A stretch of 64,000 nucleotides of DNA from Rhizobium sp. S152 (GCF_030380735.1 NZ_JAUDRZ010000026.1:186001-250000), one strand, 5' to 3'. Numbered from the stretch's first letter, positions 42,889 to 53,916 are shown. Program-made: numbers and translations. Notes: generated from the sequence alone by a model not told the origin.

Positions 42889-43692
42889 TCACCTGACGGT
42901 GAGACCAAATCCCTGCATCAGCCGCTTCGTCGAAAAATCCGGATTGCCTGACGTGAACATAGCAAAGTCGAAATTGTCGGGATGCACGGCATCGGCCACC
43001 TCGGGGACGAGGCTGCGCGCGCGACGCGCGATGGCTTCCGCCGGATCCAGCCAATCGACCGGCCACGGCGCGAGCCTGCGGAAGATGTTGGCCATGAACG
43101 GATAGTGCGTGCAGGCCAGCACGACGATATCGGTCTTCTTGCCGTCCTTCTCGACAAAGCACTGGGCGATCTCGCCCATAACGGCCTCATCCGATAGCGT
43201 GTCACCGCGAATATAGGCCTCCGCCATGCGGGCGAGGTTTTCCGAGCCGACGAGGCGGACATGGCACTGCTGCGCGAAGGACTGGATGAGATCGCGGGTA
43301 TAAGCGCGCTTGACGGTCCCCGGCGTCGCCAGCACCGAGACCAGCCCGGACCGCGTCCGCTCCGCCGCCGGCTTGATCGCCGGCACGGTGCCGACGAAGG
43401 TCATGCTTGGGAATGCCGCGCGCAGATCGGCGCCGGCAAGCGTAAAGGCAGTGTTGCAGGCGATGATGCAGACCTCGGGGTCATACTCGCGAAGCAGCCG
43501 TGCGAAGAGGCTGATGATGCGTTCCTTCAGCGCCTGCTCCTCCCATCCACCATAGGGAAAGCCGGCATCGTCGGCGATATAGATGAAACCGCGCTCGGGC
43601 ATCAGCACCCGCGCCTCGCGCAGCACCGTCAGCCCGCCAATGCCTGAATCGAAGACCAGGACGGGTTTCAGCTCATGCGTCGCTGCTGTCAT
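42889..43692 (-). CDS. murI: Glutamate racemase
   Basis: Makes D-glutamate for peptidoglycan. The 267-residue protein has VFDSGIGGLTVL and the two catalytic cysteines, Cys79 in IIACNTA and Cys194 in VLACTHYPF. Its start overlaps the end of trmJ by 20 bases, so the two are cotranscribed. Function is firm. Confidence 0.95.
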   Translation of the reverse strand: MTAATHELKPVLVFDSGIGGLTVLREARVLMPERGFIYIADDAGFPYGGWEEQALKERIISLFARLLREYDPEVCIIACNTAFTLAGADLRAAFPSMTFVGTVPAIKPAAERTRSGLVSVLATPGTVKRAYTRDLIQSFAQQCHVRLVGSENLARMAEAYIRGDTLSDEAVMGEIAQCFVEKDGKKTDIVVLACTHYPFMANIFRRLAPWPVDWLDPAEAIARRARSLVPEVADAVHPDNFDFAMFTSGNPDFSTKRLMQGFGLTVR

Positions 43693-44503
43693 CTTTCGGC
43701 TGTTCCTTGACGTCTGCGGGCGCCCGGCTTCCGCGCGGATATTGCCGCGAGAACCGGTCGAGGGAGGAGATCACGCCGCGCATCACGCTGATTTCCTGTT
43801 CCGTGAAGGCGCGCCGCGACAGGACTGCCCGGAGATTGTCGACCATTTTCGGCTTTTTCGCGGGCGGGTGGAAATAATTGCGCGATTCCAGCGCTTCTTC
43901 CAACTGGTCGTAGAGCCCGTGCAATTGTTCCTTTGTCGATTGCGTCTGCTCGGTCGCCTGGAAGGGAACGCTGCCGAGATCCTCCATGCCCGATTTCATC
44001 CACTCGTAGGACATGAGCAGCACGGCCTGAGCGATATTGAGCGACGCGAAGGCGGGGTTGACCGGGAAGGTCACGATCTCGTCTGCCAGCGCCACCTCCT
44101 CGTTGGAGAGGCCCCAGCGCTCGCGCCCGAAGAGGATGCCGGTCCCCTCGCCCGCCGTAAACCGCGCACGCAACGTCTGAGCCGCCACCACAGGCGAACG
44201 TACCGGCTTGAAGCCATCGCGTTCACGCGCCGTCGTCGCATAGACAAAGTTAAGATCTGCGATCGCATCTTCCAGCGTGTCGAAGACCTTGGTCCCCTCG
44301 ATCACATGATCGGCCTTGGAAGCAGCGGCCTGCGCCTTCTCGTTCGGCCACCCGTCGCGCGGGTTGACGAGGCGCAGTTCCGAGAGACCGAAATTCGCCA
44401 TGGCGCGCGCCACCATCCCGATATTCTCGCCCATCTGAGGTTCGACCAGAATGATGACGGGACCTTCCGTCAGAAGAAGACGCTCGCTGTTCGTGCCTGC
44501 CAT
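43673..44503 (-). CDS. trmJ: TrmJ-type tRNA/rRNA methyltransferase (SPOUT family)
   Basis: A 276-residue SPOUT methyltransferase, TrmH group 1. Knot motifs: PQMGENIGMVARAMANFG, GILFGRERWGLSNEEVALAD and FPVNPAFASLNIAQAVLLM. TrmJ methylates the 2'-O of residue 32 in tRNA; ttcA, which thiolates the same position, is 7 kb away. A C-terminal helical extension follows the knot. It overlaps murI. Confidence 0.9.
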   Translation of the reverse strand: MAGTNSERLLLTEGPVIILVEPQMGENIGMVARAMANFGLSELRLVNPRDGWPNEKAQAAASKADHVIEGTKVFDTLEDAIADLNFVYATTARERDGFKPVRSPVVAAQTLRARFTAGEGTGILFGRERWGLSNEEVALADEIVTFPVNPAFASLNIAQAVLLMSYEWMKSGMEDLGSVPFQATEQTQSTKEQLHGLYDQLEEALESRNYFHPPAKKPKMVDNLRAVLSRRAFTEQEISVMRGVISSLDRFSRQYPRGSRAPADVKEQPKDDSSDA

Positions 44504-44561
44504 GAACTCAAATCCTTTTGCTAGGCGCGCAAATAGCCAAGACGGCGGAAAACGGCAAGGC

Positions 44562-46574
44562 TTATGCGCCCGGGTAAAGACGATCGAGCGTCAGGCCAAG
44601 CATCTCCAGCCCGCGCCGCCAGCCTGTGCCGGTATGCGGAGGGTGATGGCTTGTCGATGTCGCCCCATCGCGATCGACGAAGAAGCACTCCGATTTTCGG
44701 GTCGAAACCGCCGCTAGACGGCCAAGGTTCGCCTCGATCAGTTCCCGCGCGTCGGCGTTTCCTGCAGCTGGATGGTTCTTCGCCATCATCCGCGCCCAAT
44801 AGGTGGCCGCCAGGAAGATCGCCAGCGTCTGCCTGATCTGTCCCGGCCTGGTGACAACCGACCAGCTGGAGCCGAGCGGCCGCGCTGCCGTGGCGAGGTC
44901 GCGGTAGGCGGCGTCGAGCGTCTGCGACTTCAGTATCTGCACATTGCCCGGCTCCCCGTCAGCAGCCGCTTTCAGCAGCGACTCGAGAGCCGAATACCAT
45001 TTCCCCAGCACCACATCGAGCGCCCCGCGGGTGCGCGCCGGAAACACGACGAAAGCCACCAGCGTTCCAACGCCTGCTCCAAGTGCAGTTTCCTCGATAC
45101 GCAATAACAGCAGATCGAGCGTCAGCGACCCGATCATGCCGTATACGAGGCAAAGCGCGATGGAGACAAAGAAGGTCAGCGTCGCGTAGGACGTCTGCAG
45201 GAAGTAGAAAGCCAAGAAGATCGTGGCCGTGGTGATTACCAGCGCCGGTACGAGGTGATGGCTGAGCACCATTGCCAGCACCAGGCCGATCCCGATCCCG
45301 AACAGGGTCCCGATCGACCGCTGCAACGCCTTCATCGCCGTATCGCCGCGCGAATTGGTGTTGGTGAAGACAAGGAACGAAGCCAGCACCGCCCAGAACC
45401 AGCGCTCGCGAGACAGCGCCAGCCCGAGCGTCATGGCGATAGCCGCCGCGACCGTGATCTGCAGCGCGGAGCGCATCAACGGGTTGCCGAACGAAAAGTC
45501 CGTCCTCTTCGCCGCGCCGGATGTCTCAGCGACACTGGCGATCTCGGAAAACCCGGTCCTGCGACCCTTGCCGATCGTCTCGATCAGCTGCGCCTGCGTC
45601 TTGCCCAGCCGGATCACCGCCTGCGCCGCCTCGGTGCCGCCGCTCTCGTCCGCCTTCGCGGCGAGGCGTACGCCGTGACCTTCGATGACGCTGTGCACCA
45701 GTTCGAACGGCGGCAGGTTCTGCGAGCAGAGCATGATCGCCCCCTCGGCCGCCAGATGCGCGTCAAACAACCGGATCGCGAGCTCGCCCGCCGGTTCCGT
45801 CCCGGCGTCGAAGACGCCGCTCGGCGGCCGCGGAATGAAGCTTTCCGCCATCAGCACGACTTCCTTGAGCCGTTCTTCCAGCTGGTTGAGCTCCTGCCTG
45901 TCGCCCTCCGTGACCTGGCCGTCGGCGGCAAGTGCCGCGATCTTGAATAGTATCTGATTGATCCGCCCGCTGACGCTTTCCAGCGACCGCAGCAGGTCCC
46001 GCCGCCAGTCGTCAGGCAAGACCACCACGCGGGCGACATGCGCGATCAGCGAGGCAATGACGGGGCCGACGGCGACGAGCGGCAATTGCGCGATCGGCGG
46101 CTGAAAATACGCGCCGAGAAAATAGGACATGAAGGCAAACATGCCGATCGCATGTCCTCGCGGCCCAACCACTCGCGCGGCCGCCGCCATGAAGATCACC
46201 AGCAGGAAAGCCGCGTCCGAGATCAGGCGATGCCCCTCGAGCGTCGCCGCGATGCCGACCACAGCAAGGCTCGCGACGCAGCCAAGCAGCCGCGTTATAA
46301 GCTGCGGCATGCCGCCCTTGTCGCGCACCGCGACGCCCCCCTCGATCGACAGCACGATGCCGAGTCCGTAGGACGCCATCGGAAGCGGAACGATCAACGC
46401 ATCGATCAGCATCAGCGCCCCGAAGGCAAGCACGACAGTCAGCGTCACCCGCGACGCCATCCGCAGCCGCGAGAGCGCCGGATCGTTGGCCAGCAGCCAA
46501 TCTCGGAAGTCAAAACCTGATAACAAACAGTCGAGCCCTTGCAGCGAAAAAGCGGTATCCCCTCCCTCGCTCAC
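44562..46574 (-). CDS. FUSC family membrane protein (aromatic acid exporter-like)
   Basis: A 670-residue protein of the FUSC/YccS-AaeB type: two clusters of six membrane segments (about 30-180 and 370-520) each followed by a cytoplasmic portion (LNQLEERLKEVVLMAESF, and the C-terminal ~140 residues). The second cluster has the family phrase ERWFWAVLASFLVFTNTNSRGDTAMKALQR split over a loop. Relatives export hydroxybenzoates or form p-hydroxybenzoic acid efflux pumps; substrate unknown here. Start is GTG 46574 with no clear ribosome site, so it may begin elsewhere. Confidence 0.85.
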   Translation of the reverse strand: MSEGGDTAFSLQGLDCLLSGFDFRDWLLANDPALSRLRMASRVTLTVVLAFGALMLIDALIVPLPMASYGLGIVLSIEGGVAVRDKGGMPQLITRLLGCVASLAVVGIAATLEGHRLISDAAFLLVIFMAAAARVVGPRGHAIGMFAFMSYFLGAYFQPPIAQLPLVAVGPVIASLIAHVARVVVLPDDWRRDLLRSLESVSGRINQILFKIAALAADGQVTEGDRQELNQLEERLKEVVLMAESFIPRPPSGVFDAGTEPAGELAIRLFDAHLAAEGAIMLCSQNLPPFELVHSVIEGHGVRLAAKADESGGTEAAQAVIRLGKTQAQLIETIGKGRRTGFSEIASVAETSGAAKRTDFSFGNPLMRSALQITVAAAIAMTLGLALSRERWFWAVLASFLVFTNTNSRGDTAMKALQRSIGTLFGIGIGLVLAMVLSHHLVPALVITTATIFLAFYFLQTSYATLTFFVSIALCLVYGMIGSLTLDLLLLRIEETALGAGVGTLVAFVVFPARTRGALDVVLGKWYSALESLLKAAADGEPGNVQILKSQTLDAAYRDLATAARPLGSSWSVVTRPGQIRQTLAIFLAATYWARMMAKNHPAAGNADARELIEANLGRLAAVSTRKSECFFVDRDGATSTSHHPPHTGTGWRRGLEMLGLTLDRLYPGA

Positions 46575-46615
46575 ATATCGCTAGCGGTATCAAAAGCAAA
46601 TCAAACCTGGACGCC

Positions 46616-47146
46616 TTACTGGCCCTTGGCGATCTGCACCATCGTCGCCTTCAGCGCGTTTGCGGGCTGGCCCGGATCGCCTTCGGTGATGATGTCGTCG
46701 ATCACAGGCTTGCCGCCTTCCTCGATCACCTCGAACTTGACCGTCGTCAGGGCGTTCTTGTCCGTGCCGTCGTCCATGCAGGTCGATTTCTTGAAGGTGA
46801 CGACGACCTCGGTCGCGCCATTGGCCGCCGGCTTCGGATCATAGGTCACATCCTGCAGCGGGCAGGCATCCTCGCCGTTGACGATCACGTCGTAATCGAA
46901 GGGCGAAATCCCGTCCTCGTCGGCGGCCGGATTTTGCACCGCCAACTGGTACTTCGACACGAAATCCTTGCTGTAGAGCGTCGCCAGACGGCTCGGGTCG
47001 AAGATGTCCTGCCACTCGGCATCGGCGCCCGACCAGTTCTTGGTCGTGGCGTCCATGATCTCTTTCACCGGGGCGGTGACATCGGCTGCGAATACGGGAA
47101 CGTTGAGGCCGACAAGCGCGGCAAAAACGAGCGAAATCTTCTTCAT
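46616..47146 (-). CDS. Secreted protein, unknown function
   Basis: A 176-residue protein with a clean signal peptide (MKKISLVFAALVGLNVPVFA, cleavage near AFAA). Two cysteines (EDACPLQDV and KKSTCMDDG) could form a disulfide in the periplasm. The body looks like a mixed alpha/beta domain of DUF3828 type, which I suggest only loosely. ATG 47146 is used; the frame to 47260 runs into the icd promoter region. Divergent from icd. Confidence 0.75.
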   Translation of the reverse strand: MKKISLVFAALVGLNVPVFAADVTAPVKEIMDATTKNWSGADAEWQDIFDPSRLATLYSKDFVSKYQLAVQNPAADEDGISPFDYDVIVNGEDACPLQDVTYDPKPAANGATEVVVTFKKSTCMDDGTDKNALTTVKFEVIEEGGKPVIDDIITEGDPGQPANALKATMVQIAKGQ

Positions 47147-47243
47147 GACGAATAATCCGAGGCAAGGGTTTCGCGCGGAGACTAGCCATTTTCCGCGGCT
47201 TGGCAATGGCGCAAAAACACGCAAATCTGCCCTGCTTGCGGCT

Positions 47244-47271
47244 TTGCACTCCGGGCTCACAATGCTATAGC
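47244..47271 (+). promoter_or_regulatory. Putative promoter of icd
   Basis: TTGCAC (47244-47249) and TATAGC (47266-47271) are 16 bases apart, about 63 bases before the icd ATG. Confidence 0.4.
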
Positions 47272-47334
47272 CCTCGGGATTTTATATCACCCACCCGGGA
47301 CGCATGTCCCTCAAAAGCTTAACGAGGCAGATAC

Positions 47335-48546
47335 ATGAAAAAGATCAAGGTCGCCAATCCCGTCGCCGATCTCGACGGCGATGAAATGACGCGCATCATC
47401 TGGCAGTTTATCAAGGATAAGCTGATCCATCCGTATCTCGACCTCGAAATCGACTACTACGACCTCTCCGTCGAAAACCGCGACGCCACCAACGACCAAG
47501 TAACGGTCGATGCCGCCAACGCCATCAAGAAGCACGGCGTCGGCATCAAGTGCGCGACGATCACGCCGGATGAAGACCGCGTCAAGGAATTCAACCTCAA
47601 GCAGATGTGGAAGAGCCCGAACGGCACGATCCGCAACATCCTCGGCGGCGTCATCTTCCGCGAGCCGATCATCTGCCAGAACGTTCCGCGCCTCGTTCCC
47701 GGCTGGACCAAGCCGATCGTCGTCGGCCGTCATGCCTTCGGCGACCAGTACCGCGCCACCGACTTCAAATTCCCGGGCAAGGGCAAGCTGTCGATCAAGT
47801 TCGTCGGTGAAGACGGCCAGGTCATCGAAAAGGACGTCTTCGACGCGCCCGGTTCCGGCGTTGCCATGGCCATGTACAACCTCGATGATTCGATCCGCGA
47901 ATTCGCCCGCGCCTCGATGATGTACGGCCTGATGCGCAAGTGGCCGGTTTATCTCTCGACGAAGAACACCATCCTCAAGGCCTATGACGGCCGCTTCAAG
48001 GACCTCTTCCAGGAAGTTTACGAAGCTGAATTCCAGGATCAGTTCAAGGAGCTCGGCATCACCTATGAGCACCGCCTGATTGACGACATGGTCGCATCCG
48101 CTCTGAAATGGTCCGGCGGCTACGTCTGGGCATGCAAGAACTACGACGGCGACGTCCAGTCCGACACGGTCGCACAGGGCTTCGGCTCTCTCGGCCTGAT
48201 GACCTCGGTCCTGCTGACGCCTGACGGCAAGACCGTCGAAGCCGAAGCCGCTCACGGCACGGTGACGCGTCACTACCGCCAGCACCAGAAGGGCCAGGAA
48301 ACCTCGACGAACTCGATCGCCTCGATCTTCGCCTGGACCCGTGGCCTCGCCCACCGCGCCAAGCTCGACGACAACGCCGAACTGGCGAAGTTCGCTGCCA
48401 CCCTCGAAAAGGTATGCGTGGACACCGTCGAGGCCGGCTTCATGACCAAGGACCTGGCGCTGCTCATCGGCCCGGATCAGCCCTGGCTCTCGACCACGGC
48501 TTTCCTCGACAAGATCGACGAAAACCTGCAGAAGGCCATGGCGTAA
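47335..48546 (+). CDS. icd: NADP-dependent isocitrate dehydrogenase
   Basis: Oxidises isocitrate to 2-oxoglutarate in the TCA cycle, making NADPH. The 403-residue protein is of the homodimeric eukaryote-like type: KIKVANPVADLDGDEMTRIIW, KSPNGTIRNILGGVIFREPI, AFGDQYRATDFKFPGKG and EAAHGTVTRHYRQHQKG (cofactor site). GAGG eight bases before the ATG. It is a single-gene unit with its own promoter and terminator. Confidence 0.97.
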   Translation: MKKIKVANPVADLDGDEMTRIIWQFIKDKLIHPYLDLEIDYYDLSVENRDATNDQVTVDAANAIKKHGVGIKCATITPDEDRVKEFNLKQMWKSPNGTIRNILGGVIFREPIICQNVPRLVPGWTKPIVVGRHAFGDQYRATDFKFPGKGKLSIKFVGEDGQVIEKDVFDAPGSGVAMAMYNLDDSIREFARASMMYGLMRKWPVYLSTKNTILKAYDGRFKDLFQEVYEAEFQDQFKELGITYEHRLIDDMVASALKWSGGYVWACKNYDGDVQSDTVAQGFGSLGLMTSVLLTPDGKTVEAEAAHGTVTRHYRQHQKGQETSTNSIASIFAWTRGLAHRAKLDDNAELAKFAATLEKVCVDTVEAGFMTKDLALLIGPDQPWLSTTAFLDKIDENLQKAMA

Positions 48547-48570
48547 GCCATCTAAAATATGCGAACGATG

Positions 48571-48594
48571 CGGCGGGGATTTCCCCGCCGTTTT
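48571..48594 (+). terminator. Rho-independent terminator of icd
   Basis: CGGCGGGGA (48571-48579) pairs with TCCCCGCCG (48582-48590), followed by four T. Confidence 0.85.
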
Positions 48595-48622
48595 CATTTC
48601 GGGGATAAAGAAGGACCAGCCG

Positions 48623-49069
48623 ATGACCACGACGATCCGCCCGCTGCAGCCGGGCGACCGCGCGGCCTGGGAGCCGCTATGGGCCGGCTACCAGCGTTTC
48701 TACGAAGTCGTCATTCCGGCCGACACCACCGATCTCACCTGGGCGCGTTTTCACGATATCGAGGAGGAAATGTACGCTTTCGGCGCCTTTGATGACGGCG
48801 GCTGCCTCGTGGGCTTCGTGCATGCGATTTTCCACCGCTCCACATGGTTGCCGAAATGGACCTGCTATCTCCAGGACCTCTACGTCAACGACACACAACG
48901 CGGCCTTGGAACAGGTGCCGCCCTGATCGACGTCGTGGCCGATCTCGCCCGCGCCAACGGCGCCGGTCGCCTCTACTGGATGACCCATGAGACCAACGCC
49001 ACCGCGCGTAAGCTCTACGACCGCATCGCCGAGCGCTCGGGATTCATCCAGTACCGCAAACCGCTCTGA
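48623..49069 (+). CDS. GNAT family N-acetyltransferase
   Basis: A 148-residue acetyl-CoA-dependent acetyltransferase. The start TTTIRPLQPGDRAAWEPLWAGY, the strand YLQDLYVNDTQRGLGTGAALI (acetyl-CoA pyrophosphate loop RGLGTG) and WMTHETNATARKLYDRIAE are typical. Substrate unknown; members acetylate amines, amino acids or protein termini. It sits between icd and the GST gene. Confidence 0.9.
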   Translation: MTTTIRPLQPGDRAAWEPLWAGYQRFYEVVIPADTTDLTWARFHDIEEEMYAFGAFDDGGCLVGFVHAIFHRSTWLPKWTCYLQDLYVNDTQRGLGTGAALIDVVADLARANGAGRLYWMTHETNATARKLYDRIAERSGFIQYRKPL

Positions 49070-49164
49070 TCGGTATACTGCCGAAAACTGACACCACGTA
49101 CGCCTAGACGTTGCCTCCCGGCTGGCATGCGCCAGATATCCGATGGAAAAACGAGGAGGAAACC

Positions 49165-49794
49165 ATGGCAGACGAACTGGTCTTTTACACCAACCCAATG
49201 TCGCGCGGCCGCATTGCCCGATGGATGCTCGAGGAAACCGGCATCCCCTATACGACCGAAATCCTCGGATTCGAAAGCAGCATGAAGGCGCCCGCCTATC
49301 TCGCCATCAACCCGATGGGCAAGGTGCCGGCCATCCGCCACGGCAAGACGATCGTCACCGAAGGTGCGGCGATCTGCGCCTATCTGGCCGAAACCTTCCC
49401 GGAAGCGGGACTGGCGCCGACGCCGGAGGAGCGCGGCAGCTACTATCGCTGGATGTTCTTCGCCGCCGGCCCGCTGGAATCGGCAGCCACCAATCGCGCC
49501 CTCGGCTTTCAAACGCCGGCGGACAAGAGCCGGATGGCCGGATATGGCAGCTATGCCGACGTGATGGACACGCTGGAAAAGGCCGTCTCCGCATCGCCTT
49601 ATATCGCCGGCAACCGCTTCACCGCCGCCGATGTCTATGTCGGCACGCATGTCGCGTGGGGCATGGGCTTCGGCACCTTCGAGAAGCGCCAGGCCTTCTC
49701 CGACTACGTCGCCCGCGTCACGGATCGCCCCGCCTATGCGAGAGCCAGCGCCATCGATGACGAAGCCGCCCGCGCCATGCAGAAAAGCGCTTGA
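49165..49794 (+). CDS. Glutathione S-transferase family protein
   Basis: A 209-residue GST with an N-terminal thioredoxin-like domain (VFYTNPMSRGRIARWMLEETG, NPMGKVPAIRHG, VTEGAAICAYLAETFP) and a C-terminal helical domain. SRGR holds the likely catalytic Ser. GAGGAGG before ATG 49165 decides the start. Cytosolic detoxification or another glutathione-dependent reaction; substrate unknown. Convergent with alaS across a shared hairpin. Confidence 0.92.
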   Translation: MADELVFYTNPMSRGRIARWMLEETGIPYTTEILGFESSMKAPAYLAINPMGKVPAIRHGKTIVTEGAAICAYLAETFPEAGLAPTPEERGSYYRWMFFAAGPLESAATNRALGFQTPADKSRMAGYGSYADVMDTLEKAVSASPYIAGNRFTAADVYVGTHVAWGMGFGTFEKRQAFSDYVARVTDRPAYARASAIDDEAARAMQKSA

Positions 49795-49827
49795 GGCTCA
49801 GCCAAGCGACCCCGACCCAAATAGCAA

Positions 49828-49856
49828 AAAGGCGAGCGCCCGGAGCGCTCGCCTTT
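49828..49856. terminator. Bidirectional terminator between the GST gene and alaS
   Basis: GGCGAGCGC (49831-49839) pairs with GCGCTCGCC (49845-49853), loop CCGGA, flanked by an A run on the left and TTT on the right. On the minus strand it is followed by five T, so it serves alaS best and the GST gene weakly. Confidence 0.82.
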
Positions 49857-49881
49857 CACAATTCAAGCGACAAGCCGCCGA

Positions 49882-52542
49882 TCAGGCCGCGAGTGCCGCC
49901 GCAACCGCTTCCAGCGCCTCATCGGCCTTGGAGCCATCGGGACCGCCGGCCTGCGCCATGTCCGGACGACCGCCGCCGCCCTTGCCGCCGAGAGCGGCCG
50001 ATGCGACGCGAACGAGGTCGACAGCGCTGAAACGGCCGACCAAGTCAGCCGTGACCGCGACCACGGCGCTCGCCTTGCCATCCTCGGAGACGCCGATCAG
50101 CGTCACCACGCCGGAACCAAGGCTGGCCTTGCCGTCATCGGCGAGACCCTTGAGATCCTTCGGATCGACGCCGGAGATCGCCTTGCCCAGAAACTTGACG
50201 CCGCCGATCTCGCGCACTGCCTCTTCCGAGCCGCCCTGCCCGCCGCCCATGGCGAGCTTGCGCTTGGCGTCCGCCAGTTCCTTCTCCAACTTGCGGCGCT
50301 CGTCCATCAGCGCTTCGACGCGCGTCAGCACCTCGGCCGGCTGCACCTTGAGCGAGGTGCCGAGCGCCTTCACGCGCTCGTCCTGCTCGGCGAGATAGGC
50401 GCGCGCCGCTTCGCCGGTAACCGCTTCGAGGCGGCGAACGCCGGAGCTGACGGCGCTGTCGCCGAGAATGCGCACGAGACCGATATCACCGGTCGCGGAC
50501 ACATGCGTGCCGCCGCAGAGTTCGATCGAATAAGGCTTGCCTGTCTTCGCCCCATGTAGCCCCTGGCCCATGGACACCACGCGAACCTCGTCGCCATATT
50601 TCTCGCCGAACAGCGCCATGGCGCCCTCGGCGCGAGCGTCGTCGACGCTCATCAGCCGGGTCGTGACCGGCGAATTCTGCAGGATGATCTCGTTGGCCAT
50701 GTCCTCGACCACCTTCAGCTCTTCCGCGGTCATCGGCTTCGGATGCGAGACGTCGAAGCGCAGGCGATCCGGCGTGACCAGCGAGCCCTTCTGGGCGACA
50801 TGGGTGCCGAGCACTTCGCGCAGCGCTTCGTGCAGCAGGTGGGTCGCCGAGTGGTTGGCGCGGATATGCGAACGGCGGGCGTGATCGACGGTCAGCGCCA
50901 CGGCATCGCCAGCCTTCAGCGTACCATCGACGACCGTGCCCGTGTGGACGAACAGGCCCTCGCCGCGCTTTTGCGTATCGGTGATCTCGATCTTCGCGTT
51001 GTCGGAGGAAATGACGCCGGCATCGCCCATCTGGCCGCCGGATTCTCCGTAGAACGGGGTCTGGTTGACGACGATCTGCACCTTGTCGCCCTTGCCTGCT
51101 TCGTCGACGGCCGCGCCGTCCTTGACGATTGCCTGGACGACGCCCTCGGCAACCTCGGTGTCATAACCGAGGAATTCCGTTGCGCCGTGCTTGTCGCGCA
51201 GCTCGAACCAGATCGTCTCGGTCGCCTTGTCACCGGAGCCGGCCCAATGCGAGCGGGCTTCCGCCTTCTGGCGTTCCATGGCGTCGGTAAAACCCGCGAG
51301 ATCGACGTTGATTTCGCGGGCGCGCAGCGCATCCTGCGTCAGGTCGAGCGGGAAGCCGTAGGTGTCGTAAAGCTTGAAGGCCGTTTCGCCGTCGAGCATG
51401 TCGCCCTTGCCGAGCGTGGTCGTGGCATCGGAAAGCAGCGACAGGCCGCGCTTCAGCGTTGTGCGGAACTTGGTTTCTTCCAGCTTCAGCGTCTCGGTGA
51501 TCAGCGCCTCGGCGCGCACCAGTTCCGGATAGGCGCGGCCCATCTGCTGGATCAGCGCCGGCAGGAGCTTCCACATCAGCGGCTCGCGGGCGCCGAGCAG
51601 TTCGGCATGGCGCATGGCGCGGCGCATGATGCGGCGAAGCACGTAGCCGCGGCCCTCGGCTGACGGCAGAACGCCGTCGGCGATGAGGAATGCGGACGAG
51701 CGCAGGTGATCGGCGATGACACGGTGGCTGGCGCGCTGCTCACCCTCGGCCTTGACGCCGGTGGTTTCCTCGGACGCGGCAATCAGCGCGCGGAACAGGT
51801 CGATGTCGTAGTTGTCGTGCTGGCCCTGCAGCACGGCTGCGACGCGTTCCAGGCCCATGCCGGTGTCGATCGACGGACGCGGAAGGTCGACGCGCTCTTC
51901 CTTCGTCAGCTGCTCGTACTGCATGAAGACGAGGTTCCATATCTCGATGAAACGGTCACCATCCTCTTCCGGCGAGCCGGGAGGGCCGCCCCAGATGTGA
52001 TCGCCGTGGTCGTAGAAGATCTCCGAACAGGGACCGCAGGGACCGGTATCGCCCATCGCCCAGAAATTATCGCTGGTCGCGATGCGGATGATCCTGTCGT
52101 CGGAGAGACCGGCAATCTTCTTCCAGAGGTTAAACGCCTCGTCGTCGGTGTGATAGACGGTGACAAGCAGGCGCTTGGCGTCGAGGCCGAATTCCTTGGT
52201 GATCAGCGTCCAGGCATGCTCGATCGCCTGCGCCTTGAAGTAGTCGCCGAAGGAGAAATTGCCGAGCATTTCGAAGAAGGTATGGTGGCGCGCGGTATAG
52301 CCGACATTGTCGAGGTCGTTATGCTTGCCGCCGGCGCGCACGCACTTCTGCGCGGTCGATGCCGTCTTGTAGGGACGCTGCTCGAGGCCGGTGAAGACGT
52401 TCTTGAACTGCACCATGCCGGCGTTGGTGAACATCAACGTCGGGTCATTGCGCGGCACGAGCGGGCTCGATGGTACGATCTCGTGGCCGTTCTTCTTGAA
52501 GTAGTCGAGGAAGGTCGACCGGATTTCGTTCACACCGCTCAT
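49882..52542 (-). CDS. alaS: Alanyl-tRNA synthetase
   Basis: Charges tRNA-Ala, with an editing domain for mischarged Ser and Gly. The 886-residue length is standard. Order: catalytic core starting VNEIRSTFLDYFKKNGHEIVPSS and TSLVPRNDPTLMFTNAGM-type region, tRNA-recognition helices, the editing site HSATHLLHEAL and CGGTHVSATGD, then the C-terminal C-Ala domain. It lies between recA (upstream) and the GST gene (convergent). Confidence 0.97.
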   Translation of the reverse strand: MSGVNEIRSTFLDYFKKNGHEIVPSSPLVPRNDPTLMFTNAGMVQFKNVFTGLEQRPYKTASTAQKCVRAGGKHNDLDNVGYTARHHTFFEMLGNFSFGDYFKAQAIEHAWTLITKEFGLDAKRLLVTVYHTDDEAFNLWKKIAGLSDDRIIRIATSDNFWAMGDTGPCGPCSEIFYDHGDHIWGGPPGSPEEDGDRFIEIWNLVFMQYEQLTKEERVDLPRPSIDTGMGLERVAAVLQGQHDNYDIDLFRALIAASEETTGVKAEGEQRASHRVIADHLRSSAFLIADGVLPSAEGRGYVLRRIMRRAMRHAELLGAREPLMWKLLPALIQQMGRAYPELVRAEALITETLKLEETKFRTTLKRGLSLLSDATTTLGKGDMLDGETAFKLYDTYGFPLDLTQDALRAREINVDLAGFTDAMERQKAEARSHWAGSGDKATETIWFELRDKHGATEFLGYDTEVAEGVVQAIVKDGAAVDEAGKGDKVQIVVNQTPFYGESGGQMGDAGVISSDNAKIEITDTQKRGEGLFVHTGTVVDGTLKAGDAVALTVDHARRSHIRANHSATHLLHEALREVLGTHVAQKGSLVTPDRLRFDVSHPKPMTAEELKVVEDMANEIILQNSPVTTRLMSVDDARAEGAMALFGEKYGDEVRVVSMGQGLHGAKTGKPYSIELCGGTHVSATGDIGLVRILGDSAVSSGVRRLEAVTGEAARAYLAEQDERVKALGTSLKVQPAEVLTRVEALMDERRKLEKELADAKRKLAMGGGQGGSEEAVREIGGVKFLGKAISGVDPKDLKGLADDGKASLGSGVVTLIGVSEDGKASAVVAVTADLVGRFSAVDLVRVASAALGGKGGGGRPDMAQAGGPDGSKADEALEAVAAALAA

Positions 52543-52633
52543 GCTATGCCCTTCAATGCTGCCCGAAGGCAGGTCAGATCTTAAAATTCAGTGGCTTTTA
52601 TCGCTCGCGTTAACCACTGTCCAGCAGACAAAC

Positions 52634-52672
52634 AAAACCGGCCGCATTCTGATCAGGGAATGCAGCCGGTTT
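52634..52672 (-). terminator. Rho-independent terminator of recA
   Basis: On the minus strand AAACCGGC-T-GCATTC pairs with GAATGC-G-GCCGGTTTT around an eight-base loop, a long stem with one mismatch ending in a T-rich tail. It lies 26 bases after the recA stop. Confidence 0.82.
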
Positions 52673-52697
52673 GATCGATTTAGCAGGGGATTAAGGC

Positions 52698-53774
<1,077 letters not shown>

Positions 53775-53901
53775 TCGATCCACCTTTAGGTTATTGAAGC
53801 CGCTCAAGCAATGTCGCCTCTGATGCCGATTTTGTACCGCATTTGTTCTCATCGCGCAAGTGGCGCGCAAATATCTGAAAGAAAAAGGTAAAACGACCAG
53901 T

Positions 53902-53916
53902 GTTCTACATTTGTTT
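53902..53916. promoter_or_regulatory. LexA-type SOS box upstream of recA
   Basis: GTTC-TACATTT-GTTT matches the alphaproteobacterial LexA consensus GTTC-N7-GTTC at 7 of 8 positions. On the minus strand it overlaps a possible -10 TGTAGA (53904-53909) whose -35, TTGCTT (53927-53932), is 17 bases upstream, a good arrangement for repression. Confidence 0.7.
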